45,539 nucleotides of DNA from an uncultured Ignavibacteria bacterium (lineage in GTDB: Bacteria; Bacteroidota; Ignavibacteria; Tepidaquicellales; Tepidaquicellaceae), in assembly GCA_937974175.1 (NCBI GenBank), contig CALJIG010000079.1, positions 1 through 45,539 of the forward strand, written 5' to 3'. Under the pieces are notes generated by a model. It ran no database searches, had not been told where the DNA came from, and saw nothing but the letters and a program-made list of their open reading frames with translations. Made by a program: the position numbers and the translations under genes. This document shows, in pieces, positions 24,448 through 32,743 of this stretch. The number at the start of each line of letters is the position of its first letter. The first letter of the stretch is position 1.

Positions 24448-25641
24448 TTATTTCAATACTCCCAGCTCTTTACCCACTTTAGTAAATGCGTTAATGCACT
24501 TATCAAGATGCTCGCATGTATGCGCTGCTGATAGCTGTACTCTTATTCTTGCTTTTCCTTTTGCAACAACGGGGAAGAAAAATCCTATTACATAAATTCC
24601 TTCATCCATTAATTTAGCTGCCATATCCTGAGCCAGTTTTGCATCGTAAAGCATAATAGGTACTATCGGATGAACACCGGGCTTTATGTCAAAGCCTGCT
24701 GCCGTCATTTTCTCTCTGAAATATTTTGTATTCTCTTCAAGCCTGTCGCGAAGCTCAGTTGTTTCAGTAAGCAAATCCATAACTGCAATTGAACCGCCGA
24801 CGATAGAAGGAGCAAGCGAGTTTGAAAATAAATACGGTCTGCTTCTTTGTCTTAGTAATTCTATAATTTCTTTTCTTCCTGATGTAAATCCTCCCATGGC
24901 TCCGCCTAAAGCTTTGCCCAGCGTTCCTGTGATAATATCTACTCTTCCCATTACTCCGCAATGCTCAATTGAGCCTCTGCCTGTTTTTCCCAGGAAGCCT
25001 GAACAGTGACACTCATCAACCATAACCATTGCTTCGTATTTATCTGCTAAGTCACAGATCGATTTTAAATCTGCAATTGTGCCGTCCATAGAAAATGCGC
25101 CGTCCGTACAGATGATAATCTGCTTAGCGCCTTTAGCTCTGGCATCTTTTAAGTGCTCTTCAAGCTCAGACATATCGTTGTGTTTATATCTGTAGCGCAT
25201 TGCCTTACATAGACGAACACCATCGATAATGCTGGCGTGATTTAATTCATCGGAAATAATCGCATCAGTTTCATTTATTAATGGCTCAAACACACCGCCG
25301 TTTGCATCGAAGCATGCTGCATATAAAATTGTATCTTCAGTGCCGAGAAACTTTGCAATTTTTTCTTCGAGTGTTTTGTGGATTGTCTGCGTTCCGCAAA
25401 TGAAACGAACTGATGACATTCCGTATCCCCATTCATCGAGAGTTTTTTTCGCAGCATCGATAACTTTAGGATGTGATGAAAGTCCCAGATAATTATTAGC
25501 GCAGAAGTTTATCACTTCTTTGCCGTTTGCTTTTATTTCCGCGCCCTGCGGAGTTTCGATAATTCTTTCTTTTTTATATAGCCCTGCCTCTTCAATTGAT
25601 TGAAGCTCTTTTTGAAGTATGTCCTTGTATTGTGAAAACAT
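24448..25641 (-). CDS. kbl: Glycine C-acetyltransferase (2-amino-3-ketobutyrate CoA ligase)
   Basis: PLP enzyme of the alpha-oxoamine synthase group that cleaves 2-amino-3-ketobutyrate with CoA to glycine and acetyl-CoA, the second step of threonine breakdown. 397 residues, typical length. NFCANNYLGLSSHP, VRFICGTQTIHKTLE, DECHCSGFLGKTGRG and the PLP-lysine segment GTLGKALGGAMGG are all present. The partner tdh is not in the window. It heads a five-gene minus-strand cluster with small gaps. Confidence 0.94.
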   Translation of the reverse strand: MFSQYKDILQKELQSIEEAGLYKKERIIETPQGAEIKANGKEVINFCANNYLGLSSHPKVIDAAKKTLDEWGYGMSSVRFICGTQTIHKTLEEKIAKFLGTEDTILYAACFDANGGVFEPLINETDAIISDELNHASIIDGVRLCKAMRYRYKHNDMSELEEHLKDARAKGAKQIIICTDGAFSMDGTIADLKSICDLADKYEAMVMVDECHCSGFLGKTGRGSIEHCGVMGRVDIITGTLGKALGGAMGGFTSGRKEIIELLRQRSRPYLFSNSLAPSIVGGSIAVMDLLTETTELRDRLEENTKYFREKMTAAGFDIKPGVHPIVPIMLYDAKLAQDMAAKLMDEGIYVIGFFFPVVAKGKARIRVQLSAAHTCEHLDKCINAFTKVGKELGVLK

Positions 25642-25664
25642 TTCTAGGTTGGATTAAAGATTAT

Positions 25665-25694
25665 AAAATAATAACTCCGGGTCGGAACCCGGAG
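25665..25694 (-). terminator. Intrinsic terminator after the endonuclease gene
   Basis: Read on the minus strand, the stem CTCCGGGT / ACCCGGAG with a four-base loop (25675-25694) is followed by TTATTATTTTAT. It separates the endonuclease gene from kbl. Confidence 0.85.
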
Positions 25695-25708
25695 TAGAAC
25701 AATAAAAA

Positions 25709-27352
25709 CTATTTTATTAAAATTAATTTTTTTGTAGATGTGAAATCTGATGTTTCTAATTTATAAAAATATGTACCGCTTGTTAATGATGAGCCATCGA
25801 AGTCATACTGATATGTTCCTGCCTGCAATGTATTATTTACCAGCGAGGACACTTCTCTGCCGTTCATATCAAAAACTTTTAATGTTACAAAGCTTCTGTA
25901 AGGGACTGCAAAATTTATTTTTGTAGTCGGGTTAAACGGATTTGGGAAATTCTGCGATAATGCAAACTTATCCGGAACTTGCGATGATAACGAAATAATT
26001 CCCGCCGTCTGGCTATTGCTGTAACCGGTCAGGTTTACTGTTTTAACTGTATCACTTGTAGAAATAGTTATTACACTTGTAAACGTTTGGTTATTTGCAT
26101 TCGGTTTAAACTTCACTCTTGCATATCCAAATGAATTTTGTGCAATTGATGCCGGGAAGCTTTCTACTGTGAATACTCCGTTAGATGATGCTACATTATT
26201 TATAGTTGCATTACCTTCACCGGAATTAAAAATTGAAATGTAATAACTTGATGTATCGTTCTTTGCAAGTGTATCATAAACTGCATTAGATGGAGCTACT
26301 GATGTCTTAGGTCTCGGAATTGTTAATATGGTACTGTATGTGCTTTTTATTCTATCGATAAATTCAGGATGGTCAATGAAAGGATTTCTTACATTGAGAT
26401 ACTGTTTTATTCTGGTATTTCTTGTTATTTCATTTGCATCAACTGTATCCAATACTGACCATTGTCTTAAAACGTTTTCCTGTTTGCCGCTCATGTATCC
26501 ACCCTGATTACCATATTTAACGGCAAAATAAAATAATGAACGTGCGACATTACCTTTGTGTTTATCTCTTGGCTCAAAGCAAATTTGTCCTTCGAAGTCT
26601 ACACCCAGTTTTGAAACATTTTGCCATGTCGGAGTTCCTACCACAATACCGAACTGATAATTTGCTCTTCTGTTATTTGCTTCATCGTCAGTCGGGAATA
26701 AATGGTTTACATCGCTGACCATTGGGTCATTGCTGTTGAAAAAACTTTGCGGCCATGTATGCTCACAGTTGAAGTTTACATTCCCTGCGCCTGAACGGTT
26801 AGGAACGTATGCTCTTCTTCCTGTGTAAACGCATTCCAGTGTATCGTTATTGCCGTAGTCATCAATTGATTCATACATTCTGTCTCTTCCTACATTATAG
26901 CCTAAAGTTATATAGCCGGTTGTGGTGAATGTTTTCAACGCAGTTTTTAAAGGTTCATCTATCAAACCCTGAGTAAAAGCATAAAGTACATCTGCATACT
27001 TACCGGTTGCAACTGTGTAATATACTAAAGAATTTTTGAGAACATTATTATCATAAATAATAAAATCTCTGTAAGTGATGTTCTGGTTTGTTCTGAATAT
27101 TACCCATTTCTGGACACTGTCATTTGGATTCACGGTGAATGAAGTACTTCTTAAGAAAAACATATTGTTTAATGTTCTTCCGTTGGTAATCTGCATTACT
27201 TTATTAGTCGGATTTTTTACGTAGAAGGAGGCGCTGTCGAGAGTCTTTGTTATCGATGTATCAAGATTGATTGTCTGAACAAAAGATTGCTGCGAAAATG
27301 CAAAGTCCGAAAATAATAAAATAAGGGCTAAAGCCGTTAGTTTTAGTTTCAT
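25709..27352 (-). CDS. Secreted endonuclease I family nuclease with T9SS tail
   Basis: 547 residues. A signal peptide ends SDFAFS. An N-terminal beta region (about 25-115) precedes the endonuclease I (EndA/NucM) domain with NFNCEHTWPQSFF (Cys196, His198) and SDVNHLFPTDDEANNRRANY, the beta-beta-alpha metal site. A beta-sandwich (about 350-455) and a T9SS C-terminal domain beginning LSQNFPNPFNPTTKINF follow. It probably degrades extracellular DNA for nutrition. Terminator downstream at 25665-25694. Confidence 0.92.
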   Translation of the reverse strand: MKLKLTALALILLFSDFAFSQQSFVQTINLDTSITKTLDSASFYVKNPTNKVMQITNGRTLNNMFFLRSTSFTVNPNDSVQKWVIFRTNQNITYRDFIIYDNNVLKNSLVYYTVATGKYADVLYAFTQGLIDEPLKTALKTFTTTGYITLGYNVGRDRMYESIDDYGNNDTLECVYTGRRAYVPNRSGAGNVNFNCEHTWPQSFFNSNDPMVSDVNHLFPTDDEANNRRANYQFGIVVGTPTWQNVSKLGVDFEGQICFEPRDKHKGNVARSLFYFAVKYGNQGGYMSGKQENVLRQWSVLDTVDANEITRNTRIKQYLNVRNPFIDHPEFIDRIKSTYSTILTIPRPKTSVAPSNAVYDTLAKNDTSSYYISIFNSGEGNATINNVASSNGVFTVESFPASIAQNSFGYARVKFKPNANNQTFTSVITISTSDTVKTVNLTGYSNSQTAGIISLSSQVPDKFALSQNFPNPFNPTTKINFAVPYRSFVTLKVFDMNGREVSSLVNNTLQAGTYQYDFDGSSLTSGTYFYKLETSDFTSTKKLILIK

Positions 27353-27465
27353 TTAGTTTTTTTAGTTCGACCTTAAATTTAACCTTTTTTACTGAAACAA
27401 GTAATTAAGAAATAAAGTGCGGTATTAAATTAATTGAGTACTTTGTGGGGTAAAAATATATGGAA

Positions 27466-27744
27466 TTACAAACCTTTTGAAACGAAGTAATTACGGATAA
27501 TAAAAATTAAAACTCCATGAACTATTAACATAATTAGTATTAATATGTAGAATGAAATTCCATCTTTCGGGGATGGAGAGCCCTCCAAAAATATCGCAAA
27601 AATAAGAAAGATTGTCCACAATGCAATCATATTATATTTTATAAGATGCCCTTTTCCAAACCAGATATTTTCAGCAATGATTATTAAAATCAATATAGCG
27701 TACCCCGCATAGAACCATTTTTTCACTGTTTCAGCCATGTTCAT
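27466..27744 (-). CDS. Small three-helix membrane protein
   Basis: 92 residues with hydrophobic stretches at about 12-27, 36-53 and 66-85. The N-terminus MNMAETVKKW is short and basic. An ATG six bases downstream is an alternative start. No family is recognised. It stands alone, divergent from ppk1 across a 180-base A+T-rich gap in which both promoters must lie. Confidence 0.7.
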   Translation of the reverse strand: MNMAETVKKWFYAGYAILILIIIAENIWFGKGHLIKYNMIALWTIFLIFAIFLEGSPSPKDGISFYILILIMLIVHGVLIFIIRNYFVSKGL

Positions 27745-27924
27745 AATTTATAAAATATTTTAAACACAAACGATTAACTTTATTCACCTTTAAAGTGAAT
27801 TAATGTTAATATTCAGAACTGATAAAGATTTTACATACAAACAATTAATTTTTTGAAGTTTACGAGGCATTTAACAAAGTTTTTGGTATAGAATTAAATT
27901 TATGTAAAAGTTAATTTACATCTT

Positions 27925-30072
27925 ATGGAATTAATCGCAAAAAATTCGCTGAAAAAAGGTACTCCCGATATGTTTTTTAATCGCGAGCTTAGCTGGATAG
28001 AATTTAATAAACGCGTGCTTGAAGAAGCGCAGGATGAAAACAACCCTTTGCTGGAACGCGCCAAATTTCTTTCTATATTCAGCTCAAACCTTGACGAGTT
28101 TTTTATGATTCGCGTCTCCGGTGTTAAAAGACAGATATTAAGTGATATCAATGAGCTTTCCTCTGACGGAATTTCTCCGCATGAATTGATGGACCGGATA
28201 TATCAAAAACTAAGTCCGCTTGTTGAAGAACAATACAGATTATTTAATTCTGATATCTACCCAAAACTTGCAGAAAACAATATAAAGCTATTTAAATACG
28301 ATGAGCTAACCGACGAAGAAAAAAAACGAATAGATAAATATTTTGAAGATGAAATTTTCCCTATACTTACTCCGCTTGCAATAGATAATGTTCATCCGTT
28401 TCCGAATTTAATTAACAGAAGTATTGCGCTCGCAATTTTACTTGATGACCCCGATACTGAAGCTATTGAAGAAAAACTTTCCGTAGTTCAGGTGCCTTCC
28501 AATATCGTTCCGAGATTTTATCAGATTGAAGGACGTGAAGAGAATAGTTTTATTCTGCTTGAAGATATTATTCTTGCGAACATTGATAAGCTCTTCCCGG
28601 GTATGGCTACAGTTGGCGTGACTTCATTCAGAATTACACGCAATGCAGACCTTGAGCTTGAAGAAGAAGAAGCAGCGGATTTATTAACACTGATTGAAGA
28701 AGAAGTTAAAAAAAGACGTTTAGGACTTTTAGTAAGATTAGAGATTGATAAAAACTGTCCCGATAAGCTAAAGAGTTTTTTAACAAGCGCGCTGAATGTT
28801 GAGAAGAATGAAATTTATGAGATTGACGGTCCGTTAAATCTTGGTGATTTAATGGTGCTTACAAAAATTGAAAACAGAAAATTAAAATACGAGCCCTTCA
28901 CACCGAGAATTTCATCATTCTTCAGAGAGGATGACGATGTTTTCAAAAATATTTCACGTCAGGATATTTACCTGCATCATCCGTTCTATTCATTCTCATC
29001 TGTAAGTGAGTTTATTGCTCAGGCAGCAGTTGACCCGAAAGTTTATGCTATAAAGCTTACTCTGTACAGAACAAGCGGTGACTCCGCTATTATTAATTCA
29101 CTCATAACTGCTGCAGAGAACGGCAAACAGGTAACGGCAGTAGTCGAACTAAAAGCCCGCTTCGATGAAGAGAATAATATTATCTGGGCCCGCGCTCTTG
29201 AAAACGCAGGGGTTCACGTTGTATATGGATTGATCGGATTAAAAACTCACTGTAAAATCGCTCTCGTCGTCCGTAAAGAAGATGAAAAAATGAAACGTTA
29301 CGTTCATCTCAGCACCGGAAATTATAACCAGACTACGTCAAAGCTTTATACTGATTTCGGATTATTCACAGCTAATGAAGATTTCGGAAAAGATGCTACG
29401 CAGCTTTTTAATTATCTTACAGGATATTCTAAGAAGCACTCGTTCAAAGAATTAGTTGTTGCGCCGATAAATATGCGCAAAACAATTTTAGGTTTAATCG
29501 ATAACGAAATACAAAAACATAAAGAGCACAGCAACGGATACATACTTGCAAAGATGAACTCGCTTGTTGATGAAGAAGTGATACTGAAACTCTATGAAGC
29601 ATCGAATGCCGGAGTAAAAATTGAGCTGATGATTCGCGGTATCTGCAGGCTGAAACCGGGTGTAAAAGGAATGAGCGAAAACATAAGCGTATATAGTTTA
29701 GTCGGAAGATTTTTAGAACACAGCAGAGCATTTTATTTCAACAATAACGGTGAATCTAATTTATATCTTTCCAGCGCAGACTGGATGCCGAGAAATCTTG
29801 ACAGAAGAATTGAAATTATGTTCCCTATCGAAGATGAAAGAGTGAAGGAAGATATTCTTGAAGCATTAAAATTATATTTAACCGATAACGTTAAGTGCAG
29901 AATTTTAAAAAGCGACGGCACCTATGAAAAGCTTTCATCGGGAAATAACAAAATAGATATCCAGGAAACTTTTGTAAGGCGTGTGATTAAAAAACATGCG
30001 ACTGACTCGAAGAAAGACATAAAGAAAAAAATAAAAAAATTAGCTGTAAAACATCTAAGCATCGTAAAATAA
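27925..30072 (+). CDS. ppk1: Polyphosphate kinase 1
   Basis: Polymerises the gamma-phosphate of ATP into polyphosphate and can run in reverse. 715 residues. The N domain begins FFNRELSWIEFNKRVLEEA, followed by SSNLDEFFMIRVSGVKRQI. The two PLD-like catalytic domains contain YRTSGDSAI and the phosphohistidine segment HLSTGNYNQTTSKLYTD, and later SADWMPRNLDRRIE. The basic C-terminus is rich in Lys. carB begins 16 bases after the stop and may be co-transcribed. Confidence 0.96.
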   Translation: MELIAKNSLKKGTPDMFFNRELSWIEFNKRVLEEAQDENNPLLERAKFLSIFSSNLDEFFMIRVSGVKRQILSDINELSSDGISPHELMDRIYQKLSPLVEEQYRLFNSDIYPKLAENNIKLFKYDELTDEEKKRIDKYFEDEIFPILTPLAIDNVHPFPNLINRSIALAILLDDPDTEAIEEKLSVVQVPSNIVPRFYQIEGREENSFILLEDIILANIDKLFPGMATVGVTSFRITRNADLELEEEEAADLLTLIEEEVKKRRLGLLVRLEIDKNCPDKLKSFLTSALNVEKNEIYEIDGPLNLGDLMVLTKIENRKLKYEPFTPRISSFFREDDDVFKNISRQDIYLHHPFYSFSSVSEFIAQAAVDPKVYAIKLTLYRTSGDSAIINSLITAAENGKQVTAVVELKARFDEENNIIWARALENAGVHVVYGLIGLKTHCKIALVVRKEDEKMKRYVHLSTGNYNQTTSKLYTDFGLFTANEDFGKDATQLFNYLTGYSKKHSFKELVVAPINMRKTILGLIDNEIQKHKEHSNGYILAKMNSLVDEEVILKLYEASNAGVKIELMIRGICRLKPGVKGMSENISVYSLVGRFLEHSRAFYFNNNGESNLYLSSADWMPRNLDRRIEIMFPIEDERVKEDILEALKLYLTDNVKCRILKSDGTYEKLSSGNNKIDIQETFVRRVIKKHATDSKKDIKKKIKKLAVKHLSIVK

Positions 30073-30088
30073 TTCTTGCCTAAAAGAT

Positions 30089-31579
30089 TTGCCAAAAAGA
30101 ACAGACCTTAAAACAATTTTACTTATCGGAAGCGGACCGATTGTTATCGGTCAGGCATGCGAGTTCGATTACTCAGGCTCGCAGGCAGTCAAAGCATTAA
30201 AGGAAGAGGGTTACAGAGTTGTTCTAATAAACTCAAACCCCGCCACAATAATGACTGACCCCGAAATTGCCGACGCTACTTACATCGAGCCTATCACCAC
30301 TGAGTACATCGAAGAAATAATCAAAAAAGAAAAACCCGAAGCTATACTTCCCACTATGGGAGGACAGACTGCGCTCAATGCAGCTATGCAATTGCATGAG
30401 AAAGGCATTTTAAAAAAATATAACGTTGAGCTGCTCGGCGCAAAAGTTGAATCGATAAATAAAGCAGAGTCGCGCGAAGAGTTCAGCGCCGCTATGAAAA
30501 AAATAGGGCTGGAAGTTGCCGAAGGAATGTTCGTTCACAATATGGAAGAGGCGCGGATTGCTATGGAGAAAACCGGATTTCCTATTATTGTCCGTCCTTC
30601 ATTTACTCTCGGCGGAACAGGCGGCGGTATTGCCTATAACGTGGATGAATACGAAACAATTGTAAATAAGGGCTTACAGGCATCGCCGACAAATCAGGTT
30701 TTAGTTGAGGAGTCTTTAATAGGCTGGAAAGAGTTCGAACTTGAAGTAATGCGCGATAAGAACGATAACTTTGTTGTGATATGCTCTATAGAAAATTTTG
30801 ACCCGATGGGCGTTCATACGGGAGATTCAATCACCGTCGCACCTGCGCAGACACTGACCGATAAACAATATCAGAAGCTAAGAGATGCTGCAAAGAAAGT
30901 AATTTCAGAGATTGGTGTAGAAACAGGCGGCTCGAACATTCAGTTTGCAGTTAATCCGGAGACGGGAAGAATAATTGTAATTGAAATGAATCCCCGCGTA
31001 TCGCGCAGCTCGGCGCTTGCATCGAAGGCAACGGGATTTCCAATCGCAAAAATTGCAGCCAAGCTTGCAGTGGGATATACGCTTGATGAGATACCGAACG
31101 ATATCACGAAGACAACTCCGTCGTGCTTTGAACCGGTGATAGATTATGTTGTGTTAAAAATTCCCCGATGGGATTTTGATAAGTTCCGTTCATCGAATCC
31201 CGATAACGACGTGCTCGGCGTGCAGATGAAATCAGTTGGCGAAGTGATGTCATTCGGAAGAAATTTTAAAGAGGCATTCCAGAAGGCAATCCGCTCGCTT
31301 GAAACAGGCAGAGCAGGACTCGGCGCTGACGGAAAAGATAAATACTCCTATGAAGAGCTTACTTCATTAAAGAAAAGTGAAAGAGTTTTACTCAAAGAAA
31401 AAATTCTCACCAAGCTGAAAACTCCCCGCAACGATAATATTTTTTATCTCCGCTACGCCCTTCTTTTAGGCGCATCGATAGATGAGCTTTACCAATCCAC
31501 AAAAATAGATAAATGGTTTTTGAATCAGGTTAAGGATATTGTTGATATGGAAGTGGAGCTGAGGGGATGCAGGATGTAA
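30089..31579 (+). CDS. carB: Carbamoyl-phosphate synthase large subunit, N-terminal half only
   Basis: The complete enzyme has about 1,070 residues; this frame has 496. It contains the first ATP-grasp (carboxyphosphate) unit, with IGSGPIVIGQACEFDYSG, VRPSFTLGGTGGG and EMNPRVSRSSALASKATG, and part of the oligomerisation domain up to KWFLNQVKDIV. The frame then ends with an unfamily-like GCRM and a stop. No trace of the carbamate-phosphorylating half follows. Some archaea and Aquifex naturally split carB near this point; alternatively the gene was broken where the HEPN/tRNA-like unit now stands. The start is TTG at 30089, giving the canonical MPKRTDLKTILLIGSGP. Confidence 0.85.
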   Translation: MPKRTDLKTILLIGSGPIVIGQACEFDYSGSQAVKALKEEGYRVVLINSNPATIMTDPEIADATYIEPITTEYIEEIIKKEKPEAILPTMGGQTALNAAMQLHEKGILKKYNVELLGAKVESINKAESREEFSAAMKKIGLEVAEGMFVHNMEEARIAMEKTGFPIIVRPSFTLGGTGGGIAYNVDEYETIVNKGLQASPTNQVLVEESLIGWKEFELEVMRDKNDNFVVICSIENFDPMGVHTGDSITVAPAQTLTDKQYQKLRDAAKKVISEIGVETGGSNIQFAVNPETGRIIVIEMNPRVSRSSALASKATGFPIAKIAAKLAVGYTLDEIPNDITKTTPSCFEPVIDYVVLKIPRWDFDKFRSSNPDNDVLGVQMKSVGEVMSFGRNFKEAFQKAIRSLETGRAGLGADGKDKYSYEELTSLKKSERVLLKEKILTKLKTPRNDNIFYLRYALLLGASIDELYQSTKIDKWFLNQVKDIVDMEVELRGCRM

Positions 31580-31627
31580 TATGTGAGAAATATATTTTAA
31601 AGTATAACAATTTTATCAAAATAATGT

Positions 31628-32566
31628 ATGAGAACACCTCCATTGTTCGATTTTCAAAAAAACTTATCTGAAATAAACAATAATTTATCTCATACTATTT
31701 TTATTTTCCAGCAATTTGAAATTGACAATAAAAATCTGATTAAAAGCTCTCCAGAAAAGTTCACAACTGAGCACTATTTAGATAATGACTATTCTCATCA
31801 ATTTAATGTTAGATTTAAAGATATTAGTGAACAAGCACAAAAATCACTTGACTATATTTATGATACATTTTTTGTTTTCACAAATACTCAATTCGAGGTT
31901 TATCTTAGAGATGCCTATTTGTTTGTTAAAAATTTTTCCTCCAAGAAATTAGGTGAACCACCCGAATCTAAAGTATATGAAACTGTTTTAGAACAGTTAA
32001 ATATTAATGATGCTGATATAGGAGATTTATTTGTTAGTACTTATCAATATTTTGTACATAGAAGAAATGCAATTATGCACAGAGATAAATCAAAAAGATT
32101 ACATGGGGTTATGGAAGATTTAATAAAAGGGAGAGATTATAAAGGTAAAAAGAATACAAGCAATAGAAGAAAAAATGAGAAACTAAAAGAAAATCAATTA
32201 AATGGAAACGAATTAAACTTACAATGGAAGCAATATAGGGAAACACTTGCTAAAGAAAAGAAGAAGGGTTACAAAATTGAAACTTTTGATTTTGCCAAAA
32301 GAGATATCTCTTCATTTATATTAAATGATCTATTTGATATTTTCAATTTTTATAGACTTTATAGTTCATTGATTGATAAATTAATTATGAAAAACTTTAA
32401 TACAGATGAGCTTACTGAATATTGTAAGAAAAGATACTTGGAAAAGCATGGATCTAAAAAACTATCTTTAGCAAAATTTAAATTTTTATTCTGTCTTGAA
32501 TCAAAATTTTCTATTAATCTAAAGTTTACTGATTCAGAGTTAGAGCAAATTTATAATGGGATATAG
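31628..32566 (+). CDS. HEPN-like predicted ribonuclease
   Basis: 312 residues, mostly helical, no signal peptide or membrane helix. RRNAIMHRD (145-153) fits the HEPN catalytic pattern R-N-x3-H, with Arg146 and His151. The flanking helices (SLDYIYDTFFVFTNTQFEVYL before, long helix after) fit a HEPN four-helix bundle, and a Lys-rich segment (about 165-225) could bind RNA. HEPN ribonucleases act in toxin-antitoxin, anti-phage and RNA-processing systems. The base composition is visibly more A+T-rich than the neighbours, suggesting transfer. Its last ten bases, including the stop, are the first ten of the tRNA-like gene at 32557. No antitoxin gene is adjacent. Confidence 0.65.
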   Translation: MRTPPLFDFQKNLSEINNNLSHTIFIFQQFEIDNKNLIKSSPEKFTTEHYLDNDYSHQFNVRFKDISEQAQKSLDYIYDTFFVFTNTQFEVYLRDAYLFVKNFSSKKLGEPPESKVYETVLEQLNINDADIGDLFVSTYQYFVHRRNAIMHRDKSKRLHGVMEDLIKGRDYKGKKNTSNRRKNEKLKENQLNGNELNLQWKQYRETLAKEKKKGYKIETFDFAKRDISSFILNDLFDIFNFYRLYSSLIDKLIMKNFNTDELTEYCKKRYLEKHGSKKLSLAKFKFLFCLESKFSINLKFTDSELEQIYNGI

Positions 32567-32656
32567 CTCCAAATGGTAGAGCACTCCCTTGGTCTTTATA
32601 TTAAAATAATGTAAAGACCAAGGAGAAGGTTGCAGGTTCGAGCCCTGTTATCCCAA
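32557..32656 (+). tRNA. tRNA-like gene with a long hairpin instead of an anticodon arm
   Basis: The acceptor TGGGATA pairs fully with TATCCCA (32557-32563, 32649-32655), discriminator A, no CCA. The D stem is GCTC/GAGC with GG in the loop, but the first loop base is C where A14 is expected. The T arm is GCAGG-TTCGAGC-CCTGT. In place of a 17-base anticodon arm, 32584-32625 forms a hairpin: 14 bp (CTCC[C]TTGGTCTTTA with TAAAGACCAAGGAG, one bulged C) extended by TATT/AATG-type pairs to about 18 bp with a five-base AAAAT tip. If loop positions are counted conventionally, GGT (Thr) falls at 34-36, but it is base-paired. Not a decoding tRNA as written. Confidence 0.7.
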
Positions 32657-32677
32657 CAAAGATATTTTTTATTTATA

Positions 32678-32705
32678 ACCTGACAGGATTAAAAACCTGT
32701 CAGGT
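32678..32705. repeat. 28-bp palindromic element, copy 4
   Basis: ACCTGACAGG - ATTAAAAA - CCTGTCAGGT, identical to the copy at 5615-5642, placed between the tRNA-like gene and the porin gene. Confidence 0.85.
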
Positions 32706-32743
32706 CAGACTCTTTCTGACAACTATCAACCGATAACTAACAT

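Noticed and set aside
32557..32656. Archaeal-style tRNA intron in the tRNA-like gene
   Set aside because: The hairpin has a single one-base bulge, not the two three-base bulges separated by four pairs needed by that splicing enzyme, and removing the insert does not leave a good anticodon stem.
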